Shown: positions 6,754 to 14,231 of the stretch, piece by piece
Layout of the letters: the number at the start of each line of letters is the position of its first letter
How positions within the stretch are numbered: the first letter of the stretch is position 1
Source: Candidatus Colimorpha onthohippi
GTDB taxonomy: Bacteria; Bacteroidota; Bacteroidia; Bacteroidales; P3
Length of the DNA: 14,231 bases
Assembly (NCBI GenBank): GCA_018064565.1
Contig: JAGHVA010000239.1
Coordinates: 1-14,231, forward strand
Direction of reading: 5' to 3'
Made by a program: the position numbers and the translations under genes
The notes under the pieces: model-generated
Told to the model about the DNA's origin: nothing
Seen by the model: only the letters and a program-made list of their open reading frames with translations
Databases searched by the model: none

Positions 6754-9402
6754 ATGAAACAGATGAGTAAAGGAGCTATCTCGTGGATAGTTGCCATGTT
6801 GGTTGTATGTGCAAACTTACATGCGCAGAGTGTACCCTCTTATGTCCCGAACAACGGATTGGTGGCTTACTATGGTTTTAGCGGCAATTCCAACGACTAT
6901 AGCGGCAATGGGAACCATGGCACTTTAGGCAGTTCGACCTACAGCAGTGATTTGAATGTTCAACCCTCTAACGTTGGAGCGAACAATCCCACATTGACAT
7001 CAGACAGGTTTGGCAATACTCAATCAGCATACGAGTTTCATGGGCAATTCGTAGGTGGTACCACCACCTCCACTGGTGCCCGTTGGACAGCAAGTTGGAT
7101 AAAAATACCTGGTAATAACTTGCCATTTAGCAATACGCTTTCGATCTCTTGTTGGTTCAAAATTTCACAATTCAGCGGGATGAACGGCACAATGAACAAT
7201 GATGCACAAGGTACATTCAGCATCATTGACAGAGGAGTATATGGACAGAATCACAGCGATATGACTGAAGGATACGGATTTGGTGTTTATTGCGACCGAG
7301 ATGCCAGCAGCATACTGACAATAAGAACCACCAACAACAAGCAAAACATCTCTACATACGATTTGAACAATTCCTCCATTCTTCGCTGCTTCTCACCCAA
7401 CGAATGGGTACATTATGTTATCGTCATCACGCCAGATAGTGTAGCCTCATACCTCAACGGACGTAAATATCTACAGCTGCGGCAAACTACTTCGTTTAAC
7501 TTACAAAATTTAAGTAATTTGCCGATATATATTGGAGTTCGAAACGCAGGACAATTCAATCTTTATCCTTTCAAAGGAGCTATTGACGACATAGCCATCT
7601 ACAACCGGAAATTGACAGATGCTGACGTAAAGATGCTTTATAATGATTATGTTAACCCTATTTCTAATAGTTTGAATATCCAGATGGATCGTGTTGATGT
7701 TACCAACCCTTGTGGTACTACCCTCGGCTCAATTACACTAACTCCCCGAATGATAAGTGGCGTAACCTACAAATACTCTATCACCAACGAGAATGACTTA
7801 CAGACATCCAATACATTTCAAGTAGGTCCTGGCACCTACCACTGCTATGTAGTAACTGATTGTCGCACATGGGATACCACCATTGTATTGGAGTGCAATT
7901 GCGACAACGACCCATCGCTGACTACCTATCATCAAGTGTGCGAAGGGGCGACTCAGACTTCAGGAAGTCCAAACGAACAATTATGTAATTACACGTTTGA
8001 AAGTGGCACCCAAGGATGGTCCATCAAATCTGGTGGACACTGGGAGGTGGAGAACAAAGACCGTTTTTATTACATCATATCGCAGGATAGACCAGTATTT
8101 TATCCATATAGCGGAAGTCGCGCGTTCTATTGCCCAACACTTCAAAGTTCACAATTTACACGTAGCACTTCAAATATAATCTCGCCGGCCATAAGCATAC
8201 CTATGCCAATAACCTCACAGCCCATACTGACTTTTGCATATTTTTCAGCAGGCTTATTAGTTAATGCAACTCCGCATTATAACACCTTAAAAATCTATAT
8301 ATCCACCTCTCCCAATGGTACTTGGACAAACATTTGGACACAGCCGCAAGGAAACGTTGCCACATGGCAAACGGATATGGTGTCGTTGGCAAACTATATC
8401 ACAACTGCTGGTACATACTACTTCAGAATAGAATGTTCAGGAGATGGCTACTGCGCAGGTATCGACGATTTCAAGATTACAGCCAACACCTATATGACTA
8501 TACCTGCAGAGGTTGTCCAAGCGCAAGCGGGTTCCACAGTACGAACCGAAGATACTGTTACCAGTGCCAGCGGCGGTGCGTGTCCAGTATCCGTTATCAC
8601 CTATTGGAATATCATCCCAAATGCTAACACCGATGAACCCGCAGGATGTGACTCGCTGTTTTTCAATGGTCAATGGTATTATGAAAACACAACAACAGTA
8701 GAACATCTTATAGCCAAAACACGTCCCACTATAGGCAATCCCAGTCAATGCGACTCTACAGCCACACACAATATCAAGATATACAAGTCTGAACTCCGCA
8801 TCACTGACACTACCGTGTGCGATAGTTTTGTATGGTACGCCAATCCGAATTACGTATATCGAGCTGGAACCGATGATATGATACACAGGACTAATGCCTT
8901 AAACTGCGAGAGCAACGATTCGTTACACCTTGTGCTTGGTCACAGTTTTAGTCATTCCATACAGAAAGAAGTCAGCAGCAATAACTTACCCTACTTTTGC
9001 GAATTTGACAACCAATACTACGACTATGAACTGCGCCACCATCGCATACAGTACACCACCGCTGAAGGGTGTGATAGCAGTTATTACCTGTCGCTTACCA
9101 TTATCCGAGAATTGCCCGAATGTGACAAATATTTAGAATTTCCCAACATTGTAACACCCAATGCAGACAATCGGAACGACATCTTTGTGATTGCAGGTAT
9201 CTCGCGTGAGTGCTATGAACACTGTAGGCTAAGCATATACAACCGGTGGGGAGCATGTGTATATAAGACAACCGATTTGGACGAACTGCTGGAAGGATGG
9301 GATCCATCCAACATGCCAGGTGGCACCTACTACTACCACTTTGAAGCCCATAGCCACACTGCCAAGGTGAGCCGCAATGGTGTGATGGAGATTGTGAAAT
9401 AA
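6754..9402 (+). CDS. Secreted LamG-domain protein with type B T9SS C-terminal domain (first paralogue)
   Basis: An 882-residue exported protein. Residues 1-24 are a signal peptide (basic start, hydrophobic core, likely cut near HAQ-S). A LamG/concanavalin-like jelly roll spans about 34-299, opening with NGLVAYYGFSGNSNDYSGNG and ending with KGAIDDIAIYNRKLTDADVKMLY. A small beta-sandwich of SprB-repeat type follows (about 305-383, ending WDTTIVLEC). A MAM/cleaved-adhesin-like domain (about 410-577) runs from YTFESGTQGWS to AGIDDFKI. Repeats with CDSFxW...CxS...LxL lie at about 630-785. The end (about 795-882) is a gliding-associated type B sorting domain (IVTPN...LSIYNRWG...GGTYYYHFEA). Its usual NGDGxND motif is degenerate here (NADNRND). 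The protein is probably exported by a type IX system and displayed or released; ligand unknown, polysaccharide or host glycan binding possible. An alternative start at 6763 would also leave a signal peptide. Confidence 0.85.
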   Translation: MKQMSKGAISWIVAMLVVCANLHAQSVPSYVPNNGLVAYYGFSGNSNDYSGNGNHGTLGSSTYSSDLNVQPSNVGANNPTLTSDRFGNTQSAYEFHGQFVGGTTTSTGARWTASWIKIPGNNLPFSNTLSISCWFKISQFSGMNGTMNNDAQGTFSIIDRGVYGQNHSDMTEGYGFGVYCDRDASSILTIRTTNNKQNISTYDLNNSSILRCFSPNEWVHYVIVITPDSVASYLNGRKYLQLRQTTSFNLQNLSNLPIYIGVRNAGQFNLYPFKGAIDDIAIYNRKLTDADVKMLYNDYVNPISNSLNIQMDRVDVTNPCGTTLGSITLTPRMISGVTYKYSITNENDLQTSNTFQVGPGTYHCYVVTDCRTWDTTIVLECNCDNDPSLTTYHQVCEGATQTSGSPNEQLCNYTFESGTQGWSIKSGGHWEVENKDRFYYIISQDRPVFYPYSGSRAFYCPTLQSSQFTRSTSNIISPAISIPMPITSQPILTFAYFSAGLLVNATPHYNTLKIYISTSPNGTWTNIWTQPQGNVATWQTDMVSLANYITTAGTYYFRIECSGDGYCAGIDDFKITANTYMTIPAEVVQAQAGSTVRTEDTVTSASGGACPVSVITYWNIIPNANTDEPAGCDSLFFNGQWYYENTTTVEHLIAKTRPTIGNPSQCDSTATHNIKIYKSELRITDTTVCDSFVWYANPNYVYRAGTDDMIHRTNALNCESNDSLHLVLGHSFSHSIQKEVSSNNLPYFCEFDNQYYDYELRHHRIQYTTAEGCDSSYYLSLTIIRELPECDKYLEFPNIVTPNADNRNDIFVIAGISRECYEHCRLSIYNRWGACVYKTTDLDELLEGWDPSNMPGGTYYYHFEAHSHTAKVSRNGVMEIVK

Positions 9403-9459
9403 TGGTTTTGAACTTGTGGGATGCTTTTGGCAAGCATACAACCTAACCAATTGCAAGGT

Positions 9460-11928
9460 ATGATACAACCTAAACATTTTATTGCAATAGCTATTATGTT
9501 GGTTTTGGGAACAGGTTATATCTGCGCTCAAAACCTTCCTCATAATATACCATCACGAGGTCTTATCGGGTATTATCCATTTGACATGGATTCTCGGGAC
9601 ATAAGCGACAACAATAATCATGCATTGTTAAAATCACAAGCTTATGATTTGTGTGGCGGATCTGGGCCTACAGCACCTGAACCGATACGCACAGCTGACC
9701 GGTTTGGAAACGAGGATTCCGCATATCAGTTTCGGGGCGCCTTCATACCTGGCGAAGGCTGTTTCAATGCTGGAATATGGAACAATAGCTGGATGGAGGT
9801 TGCCGCAACCAGAACCTCTACCGCCATCGACACGGCATTGACTGTTGCTTTTTGGCTTAACTTGTCAACTACTCAGGGCATGAACAGCCGCTATACCGAC
9901 TCAACCTATGGTACATTCACACTCATAGACCGAAGTGTTTTTGATGTTGGAAAGCAGATGCAAGGCCTTACAATTTCAGCCACCACTTCGGCCAACAACC
10001 GACTTACCGTCTCGGTGCAATGCGCAGACACAACTACCCATAAAACCATTCAGACTTATGCCGCATTCAACTGCTACCATACTGGCGAATGGCTACATAC
10101 AGCCATTGTGATACATCGAAACAAGGTTAGAATATATTTTAATGGTACCCTATATCATCAATACACAGCGTCTGCCAATTTTCCATTATTCATCACAAAC
10201 GCCATGCCGTTCAACTTCGGATGCCGTGGCGGCAGAAATTGGGCATTATTTCCACTCAATGGTATTTTGGACGACATAGCGCTATGGAATGCTCCATTGT
10301 CTGATCAAGAGGTAAAAGGACTATGTGATTTTCATGGCGATAGCGATTCCGTTGTTATTGACAGTGTTATAGTAACCGACTGCACCCCTCAAGCACTTGG
10401 TACAATAACCGTTTATCCCAAGGCAGGCAATGGTCCATATCAATATGCTGTTGACAATATCTACAGTTTCACCAACAGCAACATCATCAAAGTTCGGCCA
10501 GGGGTTCATACTGTATGGGTTAGGAACAACTGCTCACAATGGGATACCACAATCACCGTTGGCGGAGAGGGGGCGGTATATACCACTTTATATGATAGTG
10601 TATGCTATGGCACTACATCTCAACTTATTATCGACACAATATTTTACGAAGACTTCTCAAACGGAATATCTACGTCCTGGACAAATATATGCGGACAGAC
10701 GCAAGAGGCACGTAGTCGCGGTTGGAGTGCATACGACACCGTAATATATCCAACAAAATTACCATGGAATTTTAGAGATTCGGTTCCAGCATATAGTTCC
10801 CCTTATTGTGTGTTTGAGCCAAGCGCCATACAAGGTACCTCTACAGGCGCCCAAAGCTATCTCATCACGCCGCGGATAAAAATCCTTGATCCGCAGAACA
10901 CCTATATCTCCTTTGAGTATGTTGTTCCCGCCTGGAAGGAGACCGCAACAATAAAATATACAAACAATTTCGGCTTTGGTTACAGTGCCTTTAACGATGG
11001 CTCATTCACCATACTATGGACCAATGCTGCTGCCGATGAATCAGGAAACATACAAATCAATGATGCCTTGGATTGGACTCATTTCCAACAAACGCTTGAC
11101 GATATTGAGACAAACGGCATGTACCACATCGTATTTGCCAACTGCGACAACGGAGGCATCGGTACGGGAATTGACAACATACTGATATACGGACCCATAG
11201 GTTATGACATACCGTTACAGGTTACACAAGCGGCACCATATAGCACTATTGATGTTATCGACACCCTTACCTCTATCTCTGGATTAGACAGCATTGTAAC
11301 AACCCATTGGTTTGTCAAGCCTGCAGGGCGACTCATCGACACCATGTCGTGCGATACGTTTTATTGGGAGCGATTGGATACCATGTATCGTGCCTCTGAA
11401 GACACCATCTACCAATACATCAACAGTTATGACTGTCCTTCGAGCGACACGCTACAACTCACAATGCACTACTCTACCCTCGACACGCTGTTTGACACCG
11501 TCAACTACGATGAGCGGCCCTATAAAACACCCGATGGTCAAGAGTTTTACTACCGAGTTCGCGACACGCTGATTCAACTGAAAGATGTATATGGTTGTGA
11601 CAGCAATTACAAACTCAATCTTGACGTAAGGCGACATATTGAGCCTTGCGACACCTTTTTGCAATTCCCGAGTATCGTAACACCTAACGGTGATGGAGTA
11701 AACGACAAATTCCTTATTGTAGGTGTCGACAGAGGGTGCTACCCTACCAACAAACTGATTATATACAACCGGTTTGGCATGGCGGTATGCCGACGTGAGA
11801 ACATCACCTCGTACGACGACTGCTGGGATCCAAAGCACATGCCTGCCAGCACTTATTTCTACTACTTTGAGGCGCGTAGTGATACCGATGCTATCATCCG
11901 CCGCGGATGCTTTGAGATAGTAAAATAA
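9460..11928 (+). CDS. Secreted LamG-domain protein with type B T9SS C-terminal domain (second paralogue)
   Basis: This is a tandem paralogue of the preceding gene. The frame is open from an ATG at 9421, but I choose 9460 because it gives a standard signal peptide (MIQPKHF, hydrophobic core, likely cut at CAQ-N, residue 24), giving 822 residues. Domains follow the same order: LamG-like (about 32-292, from RGLIGYYPFD to LNGILDDIALWNAPLSDQEV), SprB-type beta domain (about 300-368, ending WDTTITV), MAM/cleaved-adhesin-like (about 394-578, FYEDFSNGIS to GTGIDNILIYG), CDTFYW...CPSSDTLQL and GCDSNYKLNL repeats (about 631-722), and a type B sorting domain (about 736-822) with an intact VTPNGDGVND and LIIYNRFG. 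It starts 57 bp after its neighbour with no promoter box or terminator between, so co-transcription is likely. Sequence identity between the two is low outside key motifs, implying an old duplication. Confidence 0.85.
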   Translation: MIQPKHFIAIAIMLVLGTGYICAQNLPHNIPSRGLIGYYPFDMDSRDISDNNNHALLKSQAYDLCGGSGPTAPEPIRTADRFGNEDSAYQFRGAFIPGEGCFNAGIWNNSWMEVAATRTSTAIDTALTVAFWLNLSTTQGMNSRYTDSTYGTFTLIDRSVFDVGKQMQGLTISATTSANNRLTVSVQCADTTTHKTIQTYAAFNCYHTGEWLHTAIVIHRNKVRIYFNGTLYHQYTASANFPLFITNAMPFNFGCRGGRNWALFPLNGILDDIALWNAPLSDQEVKGLCDFHGDSDSVVIDSVIVTDCTPQALGTITVYPKAGNGPYQYAVDNIYSFTNSNIIKVRPGVHTVWVRNNCSQWDTTITVGGEGAVYTTLYDSVCYGTTSQLIIDTIFYEDFSNGISTSWTNICGQTQEARSRGWSAYDTVIYPTKLPWNFRDSVPAYSSPYCVFEPSAIQGTSTGAQSYLITPRIKILDPQNTYISFEYVVPAWKETATIKYTNNFGFGYSAFNDGSFTILWTNAAADESGNIQINDALDWTHFQQTLDDIETNGMYHIVFANCDNGGIGTGIDNILIYGPIGYDIPLQVTQAAPYSTIDVIDTLTSISGLDSIVTTHWFVKPAGRLIDTMSCDTFYWERLDTMYRASEDTIYQYINSYDCPSSDTLQLTMHYSTLDTLFDTVNYDERPYKTPDGQEFYYRVRDTLIQLKDVYGCDSNYKLNLDVRRHIEPCDTFLQFPSIVTPNGDGVNDKFLIVGVDRGCYPTNKLIIYNRFGMAVCRRENITSYDDCWDPKHMPASTYFYYFEARSDTDAIIRRGCFEIVK

Positions 11929-11948
11929 TAGCTGAATATCTAACCAAG

Positions 11949-11981
11949 AATAGCGTGCAACCCGATAGGTTACACGCTATT
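11949..11981. terminator. Hairpin after the second LamG gene, probable terminator
   Basis: AATAGCGTGCAACC (11949-11962) pairs with GGTTACACGCTATT (11968-11981) with a single C-A mismatch and a 5-nt loop, 20 bp after the stop codon. No T-run follows on the plus strand, so it may act as a weak or factor-assisted terminator. The next gene downstream is on the opposite strand. The rest of the gap to 12150 shows nothing I can assign. Confidence 0.55.
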
Positions 11982-12150
11982 TGAAAAACTCGCCAACTCG
12001 CAAGTAATGGGATTCTCTGGGACGATAATCAATTATTAGGTTTACATTCTTCTACTATCAAGCCTAAATTGAAGGATTGAGAGATACTCATCAAATCTTA
12101 GGCCTTGGTTCCGTTGCTTATGAATTTTGATTTCATCATCACTTAATATG

Positions 12151-13560
12151 TTAGAATAAATCGTCCAATGTCAATGCACGAAAAAAAACGTCGGAGTACT
12201 CATTCTTTTTAATTCCAAAAGTTGTAATCACAATAGGATGAACCACTTTGTATCCGTCCTTCTCTTCTCTGAATGTATTGATACGATTAAGTATTTTTTC
12301 GTATTCTGATTTCTTGAGCAGATAATCCCCATTTGAATACTTCACTTCACATATCGTCACAACATTGTCTGAACGGTCAATTACCATATCAATCTGAGCA
12401 CCTGGAACGCTTGCTTTACTTCGCCAAGAATAGAATTCTGTATGGATAGTATCTAAGTGCAAAGCACGAATAATGTTCCTGAAATGATACATACACACCC
12501 TTTCGTAAGCGATTCCGTGCCAGTTGTTCATTGCAGTGGTATCAATATGATTACGCCAGTAGTGATCATCTGTAGTACGCTTTTTGCAGAACTTATTATA
12601 AAATAAGGTATAAAAGTCCGTCAATTGGTAGATACAGCCATTTTGCTTTTTACCATTATTGTAGATTCGTACAAAGTCGCAACTAACCAGATTATCCAAC
12701 ATCACGGTCAGATGACCATTGTTTTTGAATTGGGGCAGTTCAGCTATTTCTTTTCGAGTCATTCCTTGCTTACAATCTGCCAGTATATTGATGATTGTGA
12801 TATAATTCTCTGGGTCATTGAAGAGTGACTTAAAAAGTCGAGGATACTCCTTCCTCAGTTCTGCGTCATCGCTAAAGAAGAGAGCATCAATATTTTCTGC
12901 AACACTCATTGTCTTATCCAACATACCGAGATAATATGGGATGCCACCCAGTGCCATATATATCTGTACAATCGACAGTCTGTTCCATTGGATACCATTG
13001 TATTTGAGGAATTCTTCAGTCTCATGCAAATCAAAAGGACGCAAATGTATTTCATGAGTAATACGATTATGCAGACCTCCATGGTTGTTGATAACATTTT
13101 TTAACATCCATGATGTTGCAGAACCGCATACGACAAAAAACAAGTTGTCTATCCATGCGCCTTTACTATTCCAGAAATGGCTAAGAGCATGAACAAAGCG
13201 GGCATTAGGCGTATCAAAACAAGGCAACTCATCGATAAACACAATCAAACGTTTCCCTCTTTTCTTTTTTGACTGTAAGAGATTGGCAAGAGCCCCAAAA
13301 GCCTCCATCCATGTTTTTGCTTTCTCCCCTTTATAGCCATATTCCGTCAAAGCCTCATTAAATACCGCCAACTCCTCGTCTCGCGAACCATCAATGATTC
13401 CAGTAACAAAGAAATCAAAACTATCCTTGAAGTATTGGCGTATCAGAAATGTTTTACCAACACGTCTGCGACCATATACAGCGACAAACTCACCTTTGCC
13501 GCTCGTCATAAACTTTGTAAGCTTTGCAAACTCGTCCTGTCTTCCTATTATTTTTTCCAT
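12151..13560 (-). CDS. AAA-type ATPase with C-terminal DUF234 nuclease-like domain
   Basis: A 469-residue protein of the bacterial/archaeal ATPase family (ATPase_2 plus DUF234) common as multiple paralogues in Bacteroidota; its cellular role is not established. The N-terminal STAND/AAA-type domain has Walker A GRRRVGKT (30-37), Walker B LIVFIDELP (105-113) and a sensor-like VVCGSATS (143-150). A helix-turn-helix-like middle segment (about 250-300) follows. The C-terminus carries GAQIDMVID with D391 and E405-V-K407, the D...ExK pattern of the PD-(D/E)xK nuclease fold; whether it cuts DNA is unknown. The frame is open from an ATG at 13575, but that codon overlaps the -7 promoter box, so I choose the ATG at 13560, which begins MEKIIGRQDEF as relatives do. 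It is convergent with the LamG genes. A second copy of the family lies upstream on the same strand. Confidence 0.85.
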   Translation of the reverse strand: MEKIIGRQDEFAKLTKFMTSGKGEFVAVYGRRRVGKTFLIRQYFKDSFDFFVTGIIDGSRDEELAVFNEALTEYGYKGEKAKTWMEAFGALANLLQSKKKRGKRLIVFIDELPCFDTPNARFVHALSHFWNSKGAWIDNLFFVVCGSATSWMLKNVINNHGGLHNRITHEIHLRPFDLHETEEFLKYNGIQWNRLSIVQIYMALGGIPYYLGMLDKTMSVAENIDALFFSDDAELRKEYPRLFKSLFNDPENYITIINILADCKQGMTRKEIAELPQFKNNGHLTVMLDNLVSCDFVRIYNNGKKQNGCIYQLTDFYTLFYNKFCKKRTTDDHYWRNHIDTTAMNNWHGIAYERVCMYHFRNIIRALHLDTIHTEFYSWRSKASVPGAQIDMVIDRSDNVVTICEVKYSNGDYLLKKSEYEKILNRINTFREEKDGYKVVHPIVITTFGIKKNEYSDVFFRALTLDDLF

Positions 13561-13564
13561 GATG

Positions 13565-13572
13565 CAAAGGTA
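13565..13572 (-). promoter_or_regulatory. -7 promoter box immediately upstream of the ATPase start
   Basis: The minus strand reads TACCTTTG-CATC-ATG: an exact TAnnTTTG box with only four bases before the chosen start codon. Transcription would begin at or within a few bases of the ATG, so the message is probably leaderless. This box is the reason for rejecting the ATG at 13575. Confidence 0.6.
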
Positions 13573-13592
13573 CAAAAATTTATTGATAAAAT

Positions 13593-13647
13593 AGCCACAG
13601 TCGGGCTAAAAATGCAATATTTTATCGTTTTTAGCCCGACTGTGGCT
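13593..13647. repeat. Perfect 20-bp inverted repeat
   Basis: Arms 13593-13612 and 13628-13647 are exact reverse complements (core CCACAGTCGGGC and its complement) with a 15-nt loop, TGCAATATTTTATCG. The A and T runs are on the inner side of the arms, unlike an intrinsic terminator, where they flank the stem. It overlaps the last 13 codons and the stop of the small ORF and ends 33 bp upstream of the ATPase start, just before its promoter. It could be a processing or attenuation hairpin or a dispersed palindromic repeat that inserted here. Confidence 0.85.
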
Positions 13648-13809
13648 GATTGTTGTTGGTTCGATGTTTTGGCTGAGAGCTGGCAGAATCTCCTCTTTGA
13701 TAATCTTCTCTTCCAGATTATCTGCCGCTTTCAGCAGCTTATCATCTACAGGGAGGTTCATGTCCCTGAGAGACTTCAATGTAGTGTATAATTCTTTTAG
13801 AGTTGCCAT
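13606..13809 (-). CDS. Small unknown protein (67 residues), possibly truncated
   Basis: I do not recognise this protein with confidence. It begins MATLKELYTTLKSLRDMNLP, is charged and mostly predicted helical, with a Lys/Glu-rich stretch (NLEEKIIKEEILPAL, about 31-45). It has no signal peptide or membrane segment. Residues 55-67 (SHSRAKNDKILHF) and the stop codon are encoded inside the 20-bp inverted repeat, and their composition differs from the front, so the original gene may have been longer and cut short at this point. It lies 47 bp after the upstream ATPase gene and 45 bp before the next one, all on the minus strand. No -7 box was seen upstream, so it may be co-transcribed with the upstream ATPase. 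It could be a regulator or partner of the ATPases, or a remnant. Confidence 0.5.
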   Translation of the reverse strand: MATLKELYTTLKSLRDMNLPVDDKLLKAADNLEEKIIKEEILPALSQNIEPTTISHSRAKNDKILHF

Positions 13810-13856
13810 AGTTGTGATGCATTATTTCGTTCCTTCCGCTATCGCGATTTCGTATT

Positions 13857-14231
13857 TTATGAAAACAGATGCTCTAATGTGACGACATTCGTAAAGACAC
13901 CACTATATTCGTTATATTTCAATCCGTATGTGGTAACCAAGGTCGTGTGAATGGCTGAGCGTCTGTCCGCTTGCTCCAGCAAGACGTTCTGCCTATGAAC
14001 CAACTTTGCATGATAGGCTTTGTCAACAGCAAATTCCTCACTATAGAATTTCATCTCACACATATTTACGATGTTGTCGTTTCTTTCGATGAGCAGGTCA
14101 ATTTGTGTTCCCTCAACATCCTCATCACCCCGAAGGCTCCATGCTGACTGTGTAGTCGCTACACCCATAATTCCCAACGCGCGTTTTATCTGTATTATGT
14201 GCTTGAAGCATACTTCCTCGAAGGCTATACC
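13857..14231 (-). CDS. C-terminal end of a second DUF234-type ATPase (runs off the window)
   Basis: The frame is open from the window edge to a TAA at 13859-13857, giving 124 residues of a protein whose start lies outside. It aligns by eye with the C-terminus of the complete ATPase downstream: GIAFEEVCFKH matches GIAYERVCMYH, GTQIDLLIERNDN matches GAQIDMVIDRSDN, CEMKFYS matches CEVKYSN, TTYGLKYNEYSGVF matches TTFGIKKNEYSDVF, and LEHLF matches LDDLF. The D...ExK residues of the nuclease-like domain are kept (QID and CEMK). Internal ATG or TTG codons near 14168-14177 are therefore not starts. The ATPase half cannot be seen, so it could be intact or a fragment. Confidence 0.82.
   Translation of the reverse strand, partial: GIAFEEVCFKHIIQIKRALGIMGVATTQSAWSLRGDEDVEGTQIDLLIERNDNIVNMCEMKFYSEEFAVDKAYHAKLVHRQNVLLEQADRRSAIHTTLVTTYGLKYNEYSGVFTNVVTLEHLFS

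Noticed and set aside
8437..8886. A 149-codon frame antisense to the first LamG gene
   Set aside because: Shadow of a long real gene with continuous domain content; no separate promoter or family signal.
9421..9437. Small hairpin ATGCTT-TTGGC-AAGCAT between the two LamG genes
   Set aside because: Only six base pairs with no adjacent T-run. It is too weak to call a terminator or regulatory element.
12060..12106. Possible imperfect inverted repeat (AAGCCTAA ... TTAGGCCTT) after the LamG genes
   Set aside because: The arms differ by an inserted base, only about six pairs are continuous, and no T-run follows.
12030..12165. An open stretch of about 42 codons on the minus strand after the ATPase stop (contains LSDDEIKIHKQRNQG)
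   Set aside because: It looks slightly protein-like but has no start codon, overlaps the end of the ATPase gene and is short enough to occur by chance in AT-rich DNA. A gene remnant is possible but cannot be supported.
1..14231. CRISPR array, tRNA, rRNA, insertion sequence or prophage gene
   Set aside because: I found no regularly spaced repeats, no cloverleaf or rRNA-like sequence, no transposase or integrase motif, and no phage structural protein.

Overview
The window looks like chromosomal DNA of a Bacteroidota member, most likely order Bacteroidales; I cannot fix the genus. The evidence is an AT-rich genome with -7 promoter boxes of the form TAnnTTTG, no clear Shine-Dalgarno sites, a Bacteroidales-type DnaA, a serC-serA pair, and two secreted proteins ending in type B (gliding-associated) type IX secretion sorting domains.

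Layout. (1) 1-1584, minus strand: serC followed by the start of serA, the two first enzymes of serine synthesis, separated by a spacer with a perfect 14-bp inverted repeat. (2) 1585-2404: an 820-bp AT-rich region between the divergent serC and dnaA genes. It holds a serC promoter box, DnaA-box-like sites including a palindromic pair, a GC-rich island that can fold, a very AT-rich stretch and a dnaA promoter box. It is a good candidate replication origin, because genes on both sides point away from it. (3) 2405-3953: dnaA and a downstream hairpin. (4) 3982-6505: a flavin-reductase-like protein, a D-2-hydroxyacid dehydrogenase and a DMT-superfamily (EamA-type) transporter, closely spaced on the plus strand and closed by a strong intrinsic terminator. 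(5) 6559-11981: two tandem paralogous large secreted proteins (882 and about 822 residues), each with a signal peptide, a LamG-like domain, a small beta-domain, a MAM/cleaved-adhesin-like domain, C-D-S repeats and a type B sorting domain. (6) 11982-14231, minus strand: a complete AAA-type ATPase fused to a DUF234 nuclease-like domain, a 67-residue unknown ORF whose end lies in a perfect 20-bp hairpin, and the C-terminal end of a second ATPase of the same family.

How the parts fit. The left half is housekeeping (serine synthesis, replication initiation). The flavin reductase, dehydrogenase and transporter may be one transcription unit, but their substrates cannot be read from sequence. The two LamG proteins probably form one transcription unit and are exported to the cell surface by a type IX system encoded elsewhere. 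The ATPase block looks like accessory DNA with paralogues and a possibly truncated gene. I see no CRISPR array, tRNA, rRNA, transposase or phage gene. The most unusual parts are the structured GC-rich island in the putative origin and the hairpin-linked small ORF between the two ATPases.
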